64,000 bases of DNA from contig VICG01000013.1 of the NCBI GenBank assembly GCA_008692225.1, forward strand, positions 930,001 through 994,000, given 5' to 3'. The notes under the pieces are model-generated. The model worked only from the letters and a program-made list of their open reading frames with translations, was not told where the DNA came from and made no database searches. Positions 1-13,300 of the stretch are shown here, in pieces. Position numbers and translations under genes: made by a program. The first letter of the stretch is position 1. The number at the start of each line of letters is the position of its first letter. Origin of the DNA: Monilinia fructicola (taxonomy: Eukaryota > Ascomycota > Leotiomycetes > Helotiales > Sclerotiniaceae).

Positions 1-282
1 GGAATCTATCTGGTTTTTTCTCCCGGAAAAAAGTGGTTATGATTGGTTCTTGAAGTAGCTGAAACGAGAGAGCGTTAACGACCACACATAATAATAACAG
101 TAGCGTCCATAGTATTTACAGGATGAAAGCGGGGGTGCTCTGTTGATTCATTCTCATACCCATTATTCTTATGCCACTACATAACACTCGCAATAAGCTA
201 TGAATGAATTTGCATTGAAGAGTTAAAAATCTAACCATCACAATCATCACACATTCTTCCTAGCGCGGTTACTCCGCTCTCC

Positions 283-1680
283 TTATGCAGTCCACGTTGG
301 CGCAACCCTCTTCAAATACTTCATAAACTTCCATAACCCAACCGCATACTCTGTCGTACCCTCAGGATCCACGACCTTCTCCGGGAACGCAATTCCAGCA
401 CCATACAGCCCCTTAATTTTCTTCCCCTCAGTATCCGCAAATTCAGACGTCTCATGGTCGTAAGTAATATCCAATGCTGTTCCATCTCTCTCGATTACCG
501 GAACAATATTCTTGGTGAATCCAATAGCGTGCACAACAAGATTGCATCCCTGCAAATGTTTATCTTGATCTTCTTGCTCGGTTTCTGGAGATGTCTTCAC
601 TTTCTCGAGGTATTTGGAGACTTTCGAGGTGGGAAAAGTATCGGGGCTCAAGATTGTTCTTTGCCCACGTAGCGACTTCACCTTTGAGGCCGGTATTATC
701 ACGCTTGATCCATCCATCGCGCTCTTCAGCATATCGAAGCTCATGGCGAGTAAGCCATTTGATGCGAACGTTTTGAAATTCTTGATTACGCGAAGTAGCG
801 AGGTTGTAGATATTCCTCAGTACGAGAATTGCACTGTGCGATGCACCAATAACGGCTATGGTGAATTTTTCAGTTGGATCCGATCTCTCCTGCATCGATC
901 GACGCACAGCAAATGCCAATTTCCTGTAATTCAAACAGGAATCAAGGCTAAGAGAAACTATCCCCTGAGCAGACCTGTCTGGGATGCCATCACTAGTGGG
1001 ATGAGATCCAGTACACAAGAAGAGGAGATCAGATGATGCTGAAAGAGATGGAAGTCCTTCGCCGCGCGGAGAAGTCAATTTGACATCCCAGTTACTGTCC
1101 TACTTAGCGTTAGCTTTCGCAAATCAAACGAGGCACCGAGCTTACATCTGACCAAGAAGCCCTCTGCACCCTGCCGAGGAATTTGACTACGCCCTTCTCA
1201 GGTCCAAGTCCTTGCCCCAACATCGTCCCCAAACTGGCAGCTACAGCAATGCGGCAAGTCTTTTCCTGATCAAGCTCTTTTAAATAACTATAAGCATTAG
1301 GAGTAGGAGTATCCGCTGTGATTTGTCGAAAAGGTTCTAAAGCATCTGCAAAACATAGTAAAAAACTTGACCTTTGTATTCCTATGAGATGAAAAGTATT
1401 AAATTCAGATCTCAAAGCCCATGGCTGAAAATCAAGACAAGACTTACGAAGGCACTGCCTGATAGAGATGGTGTAATCGACCACCTCCAAAATACTTGAG
1501 AGGGGCAATATCAACCCATAAAACCGGACCCTTCTTCTGTTCCAAAAGGTTTCCCACAACTGCAAGTCCAGCTGGTCCACTACCGACGACCACAGCACCG
1601 AACCTCTCTTTCTTCTCAATCTCAGTACTGTAAGACTTCTGCATCACGTTATTGAACAACGGAGTTTGGAATTTCTCCAT
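283..1680 (-). CDS. FAD/NAD(P)-binding oxidoreductase (flavin monooxygenase-like), frame broken twice
   Basis: Probable cytosolic flavin-dependent oxidoreductase; the substrate is unknown. The N-terminus has a dinucleotide-binding motif, [11 protein letters not shown], near residue 27. A second Rossmann motif (VIGASHSA) and the stretch [13 protein letters not shown] lie in the last exon, and the C-terminus has [20 protein letters not shown]. This order fits fungal pyridine-nucleotide-disulfide or lysine/ornithine N-monooxygenase-like proteins. I infer three exons: 1448-1680, 1381-1146 and 1099-283, with introns of 66 and 46 nt; the second has a gctaac branch site close to its tag acceptor. 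The ATG at 1680 is the first in frame. The exon sum is 1286 nt, two more than 428 codons. That matches two apparent +1 insertions, one in the A run at about 1350-1353 and one in the G run at 643-646. Family fairly sure; precise function not. Confidence 0.72.
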
Positions 1681-1707
1681 TCTGATGCTATGTTTTCCAC
1701 TTTTCAA

Positions 1708-2573
1708 GACATGGAAAAGTGTGCGAGTCGATAGCCTCCCAGCCGCAAATGGGCGGGAGAGAACTTTTAACCAATATCATGTTGGAATAGGGAAGGTAGA
1801 CAGACGTATGTAGAAGGTGCTCTCCGCAAACAGACCAAACCTTCGGGTACGATATTGGATATCAACGAATGCTGTTGGACCCCCAGTACCTCCTGACTAG
1901 TCTGTTCAGCGAAACCAAAAAATCCGAGAGTCCGGAGTAAACCAAGTTCAGTTGGTTGACGGTGATCCCAGAGATACGTTTCGTAAACCTTTGCGTTGTA
2001 AATTATGCTGGTTACCGCAGCTCCAGGAACTGTCTGTTGAGGATATCTGTCTGAGAGATGAAGAGAATGATAATGGCTCGCGTAGCTTATTGGTAGAGAG
2101 TGTAAAGATACGGTGCCACTCAGTTGCACGTAAGTGATAGAGAGCAGTGTCGGTCAAAGTACATGGTATATGGACTGCAGAGTGGTGACGGTGGGGCAAA
2201 TGGAGATTTTTTTGAGTTTGAGATCAAAGATTGGGTGGTCTAGGCTTTTGGAGGAGTTATGATATTTATTATCTGATCTAAACGAGTTGGAAATCCTTTG
2301 AGTGGAATTTCTATTCGACACCTAAAGCAATAAAAGAGTGTTGTAAAGAGAGTATCTAGATACCGACCTAGCTACTCCTAGTATGTCGTGATCTCAAGAT
2401 TTGTAAGTGAAGGTTGGCGTGAGAAAAAATTCCACTCGTCTCGGCTGGCATCAGCCAATCAGATACTAGCAAATTTTTCTTCATAACTACCTAGTAGGCA
2501 TAGTACATATATCCTTATTACGAGAGCTTACAGCAGGAACATTAATTGATTGATCGATATATTATAACTATCC
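1708..2573. other. Intergenic spacer, no supported gene
   Basis: This lies upstream of the FAD oxidoreductase and downstream of ALG2. Two overlapping minus-strand open frames (1767-2129 and 1948-2199) have no recognisable motif. The part after about 2200 is AT-rich. I see nothing else to support. Confidence 0.5.
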
Positions 2574-4198
2574 TCATCTACTCGACTGCCGTGGAATTGA
2601 CTTGGTCTGGGACTTAACTACAAAATATATAGCCCAAGATATCAACGATATCAATGCAAGAGTGAGTGGAGGAGGCGACAAAACCTTGTCCAACTTTTCG
2701 TTGACAGTTTCACTCTGGCCTACAAACCAGTATGCAATGTCCAATAGAACTATGATAATAGTCATCAAGAATGCAGAGAGTTGCCGAGCACCCTTCCTTG
2801 GTGTAATTCGCCATCCCATCAATCAGCCCATCAATTCTCTCGGCCATTTTGACATCGGAAAACTCGTTCTTGACCCTTTCCACACCGGCTTTTCCCATTT
2901 TTGTCACTTGGTCATCCGTCATCTTGTTCAGAACTTTATCCATAACAGCTGTCCATCGCTCAACATCGTCGGGTGGACAGAGCCAGCCCGTCTTCCTTCA
3001 ACAACTGTCTCCAATGGCCCTCCTGTGTTTGCGGCAAGACTGGCACCCCAGCTAACATCGCTTCCAAAGGGACAATGCCAAAATGTTCATTAGAAGGGGT
3101 ATATATTAAAAGTCGTGCTGAATTAAGAAGCATCTCTTTCAAAGTGTTTGGTACCGATAACAAGAACAAGACATCTACATCATCAGGTACGTTTAATGCT
3201 GCAACGATGGTCTTCGTTGTAGCTGTCTTCAACCCAAGCCCGCTAGCCAATTTGACGAGCTCCTTATGATATACCACGTTCTCCATAACTCGGTTATCAT
3301 ATCCACCTATCAATAATGTCAGCTTGTTTTGCAAGCCAGCAAAAACATTGCCTACCTGCGAGTACCAATCTCACTCCTTTCCTTCCATGCTTGCCCAATC
3401 CTGCATATGCCTTGATAGCAAGGCCAATATCTTTCTTCTTTTCGAATCGGTTGATACTCAACAAGATATTTCTATCCTGCCAAACTGAAACTATATCATC
3501 TTTGGTCTCGGTTTTCTTCGGGTTCACATCTACACAGGGATGGACAATTTGTAGATCCTTCTCCTTAGCCAAGTCCGGGAACACCTGTTCTACAACACCC
3601 TTTGTAAATCCAGAATTGACCGCAATTGATTCTGCGAAGCTCATACTCCATTGCTCCAAGGAGTCGAAAGGTTTCCTATATGCGCGTTTCAACCAATGAG
3701 TTCTTCCTTGCGCGAGTAACAAATCGGGGAAATGGCAGTAAAAGAATATTCGAGTATTGGGGGTAGAAGTATCGTAACCATGGTAAGCCGGCACTGAGTT
3801 GGTCTACAAAAAAGGCATCGGGTTTCAGATCGCTTAACTCGGACGTAAGGTAGGCGCAGACAATGAGGTGGAATTGCCGGGAGAATGGCGCAGAGGATGG
3901 AAAATCGAGAGAGAATTGAAGATGGGAAAAGCCAGTTTTTCCACGTACTCGCACATCAAGTGTACCTATCCACAATAAGCATTTGTAGTCACAGTAAGAC
4001 TCCCATCTTCCCACTAACCATCCCGAGCTTCATCAAAGCAATGTTTAGGATCGCAATGGCTGGTGAATATAACGATTTTGTGTGTCCTCGATTTCTGCAA
4101 TCCCACGGCGGCATCTATAACGAGTCGTTCGGGCACCACCAATGCCCAAATCAGGATGAAAGAACACAATGCTCTTCTGCTTTTCCTGCTGTAGCCAT
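2574..4198 (-). CDS. ALG2: Alpha-1,3/1,6-mannosyltransferase ALG2, frame broken repeatedly
   Basis: ALG2 adds the second and third mannoses to the dolichol-linked N-glycan precursor on the cytosolic face of the ER. Seen in order: HPDLGIGG and ERLVIDAAVGLQ at the N-terminus (donor-site loop of GT4 enzymes), FFVDQLSAGLPWLRYFYP, FFYCHFPDLLLA, LSINRFEKKKDIGLAIKA, and the GT4 signature YTPSNEHFGIVPLEAM. Hydrophobic segments follow near the C-terminus, as in other Alg2 proteins. Introns: 3966-4018 (53 nt, phase 1, joins ARDG to TLDVRVRG) and 3307-3355 (49 nt, joins LVLAG to GYDNRV). Start chosen at the ATG at 4198, because it leads into the conserved VFFHPDLG. The conserved blocks lie in different frames. 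I count about seven single or double base discrepancies, mostly an extra C, A or G in short runs. Identity is certain from the motifs; whether the copy is functional depends on whether the indels are real. Confidence 0.9.
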
Positions 4199-4760
4199 CA
4201 CGAAGTCACAGAAGGATTTGTGTTTTGCGTTTGCTCATTGAAGTGACAGATAGACATATTGGAAGCTCTCTGTTAGTAACTTAATAAAGTGGAGTAGGCT
4301 GATGATACTAAAATCGGGTAGACAGGGATAGAGCAGGGGCTTTCAGCCTTGCGCTAAGATTATCGAAGTTCACCTGGGCACAGAAAATTGATGAGTTTTT
4401 GGACGAAAGGGGTGTGGATTGATAATCTAGACTAGCTGGAGCAGGCTAATAAGCCAGGATTTTAAGCTAATGACTAAGCTAAATCAATCATGTGACTAAT
4501 GATAAAATCACCCCTCCATCTAGCACCTCCTTCACATGTCAAAATAATTATTTGTCAATTAGAATACTAGAGTATCAAACCAGGAATATTGCAATACTAC
4601 TACTCGTATAAAGGCTCTTATTGGATTAGTTATTATGTCATTACCTTGGGCAGCTTATTAGTTACCGTGGTATTATTATCGCTAGTTATTATTATGTATT
4701 AGTTATATGCTTATATTATTAGTTTATATTGTAGCTTAAGTTAATAGCGTTTATTAATAA
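4199..4760. other. Gene-free, increasingly AT-rich upstream region of ALG2
   Basis: No open frame of interest. The sequence becomes strongly AT-rich after about 4500, which suggests old repeat material next to the inverted-repeat element that follows. Confidence 0.5.
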
Positions 4761-5025
4761 TATTACTTTGTATTGTTTTGGGTCTATGCCGGGGTAAAAA
4801 TCTATAAAATAGTATGTCTTTTAAATTCTTTTTTATATATTATAAGAACTTCTATCTTTTAAGGAATTTAAATATACTAAACCGTTTATTTTTTTAACTT
4901 AATAATACTATAGAGCATTATTTATAATTTTTAGTAGATTCGTTAATTTATTATAATTTTTTAAAATAAATTCTGTTTTCAGTTAATTTTTTAGCCCGGC
5001 ATTGACCTAAAACAACGCCAAGTAT
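4761..5025. repeat. AT-rich inverted-repeat element (possible RIP-affected MITE)
   Basis: The two ends, about 4761-4800 and 4987-5025, are imperfect inverted repeats over roughly 38 bp. The core is TTGTTTTGGGTCTATGCCGG on the left and the complement of CCGGCATTGACCTAAAACAA on the right. Both end in a TAAAAA tract, with about seven mismatches overall. The interior is almost purely A/T. The size (about 265 bp), terminal inverted repeats and lack of coding capacity fit a non-autonomous element. I cannot define a target-site duplication. The AT-rich interior may reflect RIP. Confidence 0.5.
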
Positions 5026-6203
5026 ACTTGTAATTTAAATAATTATACAATTAATTACCTAATAATAAAATCGTAAATTAAATCACTATTCAGATGAAAG
5101 CCTCCACTACCCAAGTAATGGAACCTAAAATGCACATTCATCTCAATGCGGTAAGTTTACTTTTATTCTTTTACAATAACAACAACGTCGATCGTCATAT
5201 ACATTTCTATTCCTGTTGGATCCGGACCCAACTCCCATTTCCACACGTTTGAATACCGATCAGACGGCAGCGGATGCTGCTGCGCGCTCCAATCCAGCCA
5301 GCAATCATTCCATTCCCATACCGCGATCGTCCCTTGGATCAGACCAACTTGGACTCACGAATGCGTTGAACGAAGCAGTTTGCAAGAGTTTCTTGGTGGA
5401 GCGAGTGTTGGTCTAATAGCTAATGTCTAATGTCTATTTTATATAAGGATACAAGAAACGTTACGAACGTAAAATAGAGGATATACATATATATTATATA
5501 ATATATATGCAAGTTCAGAAGATATATATAGCAGCATTGCGTTCAAGGGAGAGAGATGAGTTTTACTTTCGGTGCAAACGGATCCCTGATGCGAGTATAT
5601 TTCACGGAGCGTGTTGCAATTGTGTTCGCCAAGGGAATGTGAAGGGTTGCGATCTGCGAACGAACCCGTGCAATGCAAGAAACTCTTTCTCCGCGGCATG
5701 AACAGGCACGGCGGAGTGAAGGAGTAGAAGGTAACGTTGGAAGGGAGGAGAATTTCGACGATGCAATACAAGGTTAAGCTGATTGAAGGATGATGGGAAT
5801 GAGAGGATCTGGTATGTTCAAAACGTTGAAGGCAAGGACCATTTGTGGGAAAATCAGCAAGTTTTCGATTTTAGCTGTTTGGATTGATGCTTTGACGGCA
5901 CCTGGCCTTCTGATTGGTTACCTAATACTCACGGTAAGTGGGCTGGGGAACTAGGGAAGAAGAGCATTCCTTTGAACCTCGGCCCATAATGATTAGCGAT
6001 CGTCATCATGGATTTGGACAATCACAATCCCAAGAAGTTGATATATCCACGAACATTCAATATCTGACCGAAGCTTCGATTCATACTGTTCCTTGGTTGT
6101 GCTGCTCTATCTCTCAGGCGGCCTCCTTCAATCTCAAATATTAACACGCCACATCCCACCGCCAACATCAAAGTCGAACATCAGCATTACCCCCAACGCG
6201 ACC
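5026..6203. other. Intergenic region upstream of the crotonase gene
   Basis: No gene supported. An open frame at 5216-5416 (66 codons, Ser/Pro/Ala-rich) begins at a non-ATG codon and has no motif. The strand-opposed frame at 5439-5771 is likewise unsupported. A short ATAT-rich patch lies at about 5482-5510. Confidence 0.45.
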
Positions 6204-7016
6204 ATGGCCCAACCCGCTCACCTCTTCACCCTCCCCATCCCCGTCTCCTCCCCTCTCCAATCCCAACCTGGCAGCCTAACCTGCACCGTCCCGTCCCCCT
6301 CCCACCCCCAAACCTCTACCTCCTAACCTTCTCCTCACCCCCCGACAACCGACTCACCACAACTTTCTGCCAGACCTTCCTCCAAGCCCTCGACATCCTC
6401 GAATGCTCCCACCCCATCGGCGCCATCTGCATAACCTCCGGCATCCCCAAATTCTTCTCCAACGGCCTAGACCTCGACCACGCCACGACCACGGCAGGAT
6501 TCTGGGCCGAGAGTCTGTATGCGCTGTGGAAGCGCTTGTTAACGTACGTATCCCGCCCTGGCCCCTTCGCCGCCGATGCACGGCCATCTTCTGACCAGAC
6601 CCGCGGCAGCTACCCCATGCCCACCATATCCCTCCTCCCGGGGCACGCGTTCGCAGGCGGGCTCATGACGGCCATGTACAACCGACTACCGCATCTTCAA
6701 ACCCGTCGCGAGGCTTTCTCTGCCTCAACGAGCTCGACTTTGGCGCCCGCTCAAACCCCCCATGTCCTCCATCTTTCGGCAAAAGCTTCCTTCGCCCTCC
6801 ACCTACCGCTCCCTGGTTCTCGAAGCCAAGCGTTTCAATGGCGAAGCCGCTTTGAAAGAAGGGCTTGTGGATGCACTAGGCGGATGGGAAGACGTGCTGA
6901 AGCTGGTGGATGAACGGAAATTGCTGGAGAAGGGGAAAGAGTGGAGTTTACGGGGTGTTGAAGGCGGAGATGTGGAGGGAGAGTCTGGGGTATCTGGAAG
7001 GGCATACGGAAAATGA
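6204..7016 (+). CDS. Enoyl-CoA hydratase/isomerase (crotonase family), frame broken
   Basis: This is probably a peroxisomal or mitochondrial enoyl-CoA isomerase/hydratase acting in fatty-acid beta-oxidation. Evidence in order: the N-terminus MAQPAHLFTLPIP from the ATG at 6204; LTFSSPPDNRLTTTFCQTF; CITSGIPKFFSNGLDLDH (first oxyanion-hole region); PGHAFAGGLMTAMYN (second oxyanion loop); and LNELDFGAP, whose Glu sits where isomerases carry the catalytic acid. The C-terminal helix is LEAKRFNGEAALKEGLVDALGG. One intron is clear: donor gtacgt after LLT at about 6543 and acceptor gcag before YPMPTI at about 6610. The frame changes near 6308 (C/A runs), 6679 (extra C), 6702 (extra C) and 6753 (missing C). 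The C-terminus ends YGK, so no obvious PTS1 is present. The family is clear; hydratase versus isomerase is not resolved. Confidence 0.8.
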
Positions 7017-7353
7017 GGAGAGGACAGGTTGAATATTGATAGGAAGAGAAGAGGAAAGAGGCAAGCTAAAAACACAGCTGCAGAGTGGGAGAGACGGGCA
7101 AAGTCAAAATTATAGAAAGATGATGTTTTTATATCTAAAAACTAACTCTATGCGCCCAAAGGTATAATCGCGACCATCCCGTGGTGTACCAATCAATACT
7201 GTAATAATACTATACAAAATAATCCCCACAAACCCCAATTCTTCTTTTGTTAAACCGCCAACCACCATACCTCGGTGATTATCCTATTTTACAAACCGAC
7301 CTAACCCACCGCATTACTCATGATTGTCCGTAATTCGTAGCTTATGCCGCTGC
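7017..7353. other. Convergent spacer between crotonase and Cdc11-like genes
   Basis: The 3' ends of two convergent genes face each other here. It presumably holds both 3' UTRs. No gene or structured element was seen. Confidence 0.5.
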
Positions 7354-10300
7354 TCAGGCAAAGCTGTCCTCAGCCAGCCAGCGCGGCTCCTTGGTCTGCT
7401 TTGCCCCCTTACTACCTTCGGCAAATTCGACCTTCTTGACACCCCTCTTAACATTTGGCCTACTTTGGATGCTCCGTCTAGCAGAAGATCCTTGCTCATA
7501 TAGGGATCGATTTCGAAGGTTTGGACTCTTTTGATTTCGACTCGCGCTCAAATGACTGCAGCATTTCTTCAAACTCCTGTTTGAGTTGAGCGGCTGTTGG
7601 GAGACTGGCTCCAATATTCTGTGAAAGCTGTTGCCGAGGCACCACCTGACTAGCAACTAGGGATTCCTTGTATGGAATTTCCGGAGGGGAAAATCCCACA
7701 AAGTTATTGGTGTCAGTCTGCTTTGATTCCGACAGCGGGCGAGCCTCTTCTCTAGCTTCCTCTTCCATACGCTTCATCAAGGCTCTATGCTTTGCAACAT
7801 AAGCCTCACTCTCAGCGATAATTTTATATCTACGTCAAGTGCTGTTCTGTGTCTCCCAGTACTGGATGGTCCCGGTGACGAGTTGATTTCAGGCTTTGCA
7901 GCGTTTGCACTCTCCGTGAAAAGCAGATTCGAAAAAGGGCGCGTCTTGGTCTTAGAAATGTTCGATGGTTGACCGCAACTCTGAGATAAATTCCCGGCAT
8001 CTTCTCGCACAACACCTTTTCTCAATAGAACTCCCATAGTCTCCACTTCAATAACTGGCTTTACGTCGATTTTGGGCCCCGCGTTCTTGTTACCAGAATT
8101 ATCTGCATAAGGCTTCTCTCGGCCGTCCTCTCAGCCCTATCCACATTTGTATCGGCAAATTTCATATCCTGTGGACATTGAGCATCCTCCCGAGTTTCAT
8201 TGCCATTAGATTGACATTGCTGTGTTCCATCCACTTTATTTTCCACAACTCCCTCTACTAAATCGCTCTTAGCCGTGTCCTGATGGGAGCAGCCTCCATG
8301 TTCCTGATTTTCCTCCACACTAGCGTCATCAGCTTGACCATTATTTGTCTTCGCGTGAGTTTTTTCAGTCTTTTTTATATAACCCATTTCAACAAGCTTT
8401 TCCCAAACATCATCTCGAATCTTTGAGACCTCTCTATTGACTGGGAGACCATCCAATTTCTGGAGTCTGGGATTGTCGCTTTTCTTGCCGAAGACCAGCA
8501 TTTCGTATACACGTCTCATCGATTTAGTTCCCATATCTGAGCACGAGATGTAATGCGCATCTCTAACTGGATCTGCATTGCCAAGCGAGTATGGATCAAT
8601 AACGTCAAGCTCATTCCTCTCAAGTCCTCCGTCTTTGATCAGACATCGTTCCAACGCTATTGGGTAGAAGTTATGATTGACATGATTGTTCCTCATATCA
8701 ACAGTAGTCAGGTAGGGAAATGCTCTCAAAGTTCTAGTGATTCTTTCTACCTTGGTCAATCGATTTCCAGCAAGGAGTAATTTTTTTAGGCGAACGATAC
8801 CGAGAAGACATTGGAATTCTTGCAACGCGTTAAAGTTGAGATTGAGAACCCGTACATTTGACACCATAAGACCAAAATCATCTGGCAAAGAAGTGATACC
8901 ACAGTTCGCAAGCTCAAGGTATTGTAGATTGAGATATTCGACTCCCGGATCGAAGGTTCCTAAATAGTTTCCAGATAGGAACAGCTTCCTCACCTCGAAA
9001 GCATCATGAAGGAATGATTTATCTAGGATCGTGCCAGATTGTTGCTCCCGAACTGAGAGACTATAAAGGTTCCTTTTGTGCAGAAGACCAGAGATGGTTT
9101 TTATTCGATTGGCATCTAGATAGAGAACGCGGATCTCGGGCGTGAGACTTGCATCGAAAGATTCCAAATTGTTGAAGCTCAGCCTAATTTCTCTAGCCGA
9201 GCAGGTATCGTCTGGTGCCATGAAGTTGACCAAATTGTTGTTTTCCAAGTCGAGACTTGACAACTTTGGTAGATGACCAATATTCTTGATTTCAGAGATT
9301 TGACATTCCCTAAGGTCTAAATTCTCCAAGTGTTTTAGGTTAGTCCCTTCAAAATCCACCGTCTCGATTGGGTTGCCACGAAGCCGAAGTGTAATCAAGC
9401 CATCCAGACCTCCAATACCATGAAGAGAAGTTATTTTATTGTTATCGGCGTGCAAGCTTCTTAAATGGACCAAGTTCCTGAAGCAGGAAAGGCTCTCAAT
9501 CTCGTTGTTGGAAACATTGACTTGCTGAAGGTTCCATAGATGACCCCAGGACGTCAGATCAGACAGGCGATTATGGCTGATAACGAGGTGGCGAAGTGAT
9601 GAAGGGACACCATTCAATTGACTAATTTCATTTTTAGAGACCTGTAATTCCTCCAGGTGCTCACAAAACTCGTCAAGTTTGTGTAGATTTTTCAGCTTCT
9701 TCCGATGCAGATCAGCGCTTTTCATGTGCTCCCAGAATGGCTCATAAGGCTCGATTTCCGTCAATTTCTCAACCATTTCCCTGATCGAGTGGGACAGTGT
9801 TTTCTTCGTAGAAACTTCTGGAACATGCTTGCTTCCGTTTGCTACATAGCTCACGTCCAGCCCGTAAGACTCGTCTGCTTGATGCATAGTAAATTCTGAA
9901 AGCGGAGTAAGCTCAAGTGTTCCGATTTCATGAGCGGGCCGTGGTGTAGCGAGTACCACACTATTCACTCTTCTTGGCGAGACGGAAGGCGTGGGAAGAG
10001 GGTTGTTTCTGGTTTTGTTCATAACAACACTTTCTCTATCAGCCGAGTCTTCGTCTCGCTCGTCAATACGTGAGACTGGACGCGGCACGAATTGTTGTCC
10101 TCTTACGGACAGCCTGCGGGAAGTGTTTCTATATCCTCCACGTGGTCCGCTTCCTTGCCTAGATTTTCCTTTTCTCACATGGATACTTCCATCATCATCC
10201 TCGGTACCAGATTCATCGGCGCTATCATAGTCAGACGGGCAAGCTCCCTCTTGTGTGGAACTATTATCGTCATTATAATTAGGGACTCGATAACCTCTGC

Positions 10301-13300
10301 AATAGGAGACGAGAACGTGATTGTAACATTTCGTTGACGTTTGGGAGTTGTGGTACTTAGGTCTTCATCTGCTTGATTAAAGACGTCTTCATCGACCGAC
10401 TCCCTGCTCCCTTCGGGGACCTTGCTTCCGGCAGAACTATGACTCCCATAGATAGGCTTGTTTGGATCTCTATTTCGAGTCTTCTTCGGCCGTAAGGCAT
10501 TGTCTTCGCCTTCGGAGGCTGATCGAATTTTGATCTCAGGCAAAGAATTATCTGGGTCACGTTGAATAGGCTTCGAAGGTGCTGATTGTGGTCTGCTATC
10601 CACGGGTGGAAGGCTCATATTCGAGGTATTTTTAGGGGGTGATCGGCCATCGAACGCGTCATGCTGTCCTTCTTCGTCAAGATATTCAGCGAGTCGTAAA
10701 TGCGCGTCTTCTTTCTGCTTGGCAGCAATAGCCCTCAACCTCGTGAGCTCTTGCGTTTCATCAAATGATAGATCAGGTATGTCTTCGAACGGATCTTCCT
10801 CTGTTCCTTCGGAATTAGGCGAGTCCTGCCCATCATTTTCTCCTTTAGCGGACTTCCTCTTGACCCAAATATTCCGTTCTCGATCAAATACCATGCCAGC
10901 AAGTTGCTCTGGAATCAAATGCGATACTGTATGCGGGGCAATTACACGCCTCGAATCCGAGCCTCTTCGAAGATGTTGTGGGTATAGAGTTGTTTGAGCC
11001 TTGTGTGAAGAAATCAGGATCATCATATTCTTCATCCATCTGTCGTGAAGACCCAGAATGCTTGCGCTTCCGCTGAATATCAGGATTGTTGGATATGCGG
11101 ATGTTTGGTGGTTCGCTCTGTACTGTATTGGCAAGATCAAAAAAGTGACTGGATGATTTTGATGTCGTTTCATTTGTCATTTTATCAATGTCTCTTTGAT
11201 TTTCCGTGACCTCCTTTGCCATAGCCATAGACTTGATAGATGAAGCAACGACGCCATCCGTTTCACTATTCTCTTCGTACTTACGTAAGTGATCCAGAAG
11301 CTCTGGATCTTGAATAAACGGTGCCCGTGATACTGGGGCACCCTCGCGACTTGGTGGCCTTTCAAACAGTTCCCGAGTTGACTCCTGATAGGAATCCTCT
11401 GACTCATCATCTGCACCACTATTCGACGGAAGTGCACGATCCATTTCGGTCTCCGATTCTTCGAGACTACTAAGACCACTATGGGGCCTTGCTTTACCTC
11501 GGATGCCTGCCATAATCTTCTTCGCCTCATCCAGGAAGTCTTGGGTGGTCACTGAAGGTTTTCGGCTATCTTGCGATTTCGGACTAGCGCCAAGAGGCAT
11601 GTCAGAGTTGGCCAGATCAAGCTCAGCTTGAATCATTGCAATCTTCTGCTGTTGTAACAATCTTGCACGGTCGTTTGAGGTGAAATCGGACTCAGCAAAA
11701 GGTGCTTCGTCACGTTTGCTGACTATTCCGCTGGCTAGGCGTGGGTGTTTCGAGGACGAAGCAGTTGTCGCATTGCAAGTATCTTTGGATCGGCAGCTTG
11801 AAAGCTTCGCTGGATGTCTTGCCGCGATTTCCCCATGGCTGGCTGTGTCGAAGGCCTTCTATTTTGAATTGAGGCCAACGGCTCTTCAGATTTTAGTGGG
11901 AGAGAGATATCCGCTCTGTGCAAGGTTCGGCGTCTTTTTGGTGTGGGATCTTTCAAAGGAGACCTGAGAAGCCGTTTCCCTTCGGCTTCGCCATTCCATC
12001 TCCTGGGCGTCTTGAGATTCTCATTCATCTGAAATGAAGGTAAGACAGTAGACGGGGTGGAAGGCCCTGTACTAGGTCTTTTCCTACCGCTCAGGCTGCG
12101 TTTACTGCTGCCATTGCTGGTGGTCCTATATTTACCACTATGTCGCCTATCAACCTCTTCCTTGATGTCTGGCGAGGAATCTAGTCGAAAACGAAAACTA
12201 GTTTGTGACTTAGGATCCAAGACAGGAAGAGCCAAATTTTCATCATCATCATAATCATCGCTATCGAAATTCATCGTGGCGTAAGATTGACCCATTCGAT
12301 TCAAACGAGACATCCTCACTGAACCGAAAACTGTCCAAGTCGCCAACGCCAAAACTACTGAATCTCCTTGGCTTGCGCTCTTTCGGCAGACCACTATTTT
12401 CGGAAGTGGGTCGGCTATTAATTGCATTATCCATCTGGTGATGCGCGGAATCAAAAACAGTACTCGGTGGCACGTCTAATTCAGGATCACTCCCCCGATC
12501 CTCGTATTGACTAAGTCTTCGAAGAAGCTTTTGACTTGTAAACGTATCATGAGTACCAAATAGTTTTAACGGGCTACCAGAGTTACTTTTTATTGGTCGA
12601 TTTAGTTGGGCTGGGATGAGGTGTTGGCTCAATTGGAGGAGACCGCAGATTCACAGGTGGTTCTAATAGTTCGTTGGAGGTTCGCATCTTTCTTATTTTA
12701 GGGAGTTGCTTCTCAGAGCTGTCTTGTGGGGAACCATCAACTGGCAATTCAGATTCATCGATTGGCGGCAGGGAAGAAGGACTCAGCATTTGTTTCTGGA
12801 AGGAACCTTCTTCAGAACGACCACCTCTCCGACTGTTGACGAATTGACCATTACGCCTGAAGTCGTCTGTATCTGTTGTAACATCAGAAGTTATGGGCCG
12901 TGAGCTGTTCTGGAGGTCTTCAGTTTCGTTAATAATGTTTGAATCGTTGGTACCAAGTTTTTCCAGGCGTTCTTGAAGCTCGGCAGGTGGTATATCCATT
13001 GGCGGAACCCGACTTCACCACCTATTGTATCCTGACTTGCTAAATATATTGGCGAGAAGAATTCATTGCGGGTATCGCTTTGCCCGCTTATCGTTCGCCC
13101 TACATCAAGATATCCTTTTTTGGTGGGCATATCATCTGCATTCAACAGCGAATCTGAGGGAGGATTTTGTTCTTTGACGGGACTCAAAGTATTCAATGCG
13201 CTAGGTCTGAAATCGCTTCCTCTACTTAAATCGTTGGTAGAAAATTCACTGCCAAAATCCTCCGTTGTTTTTGTATCTCATTCCCCGTGGCAGACCATGT

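Noticed and set aside
1767..2199. Minus-strand frames upstream of the FAD oxidoreductase as extra exons
   Set aside because: The protein already has a complete N-terminus with its nucleotide-binding motif starting from the ATG at 1680.
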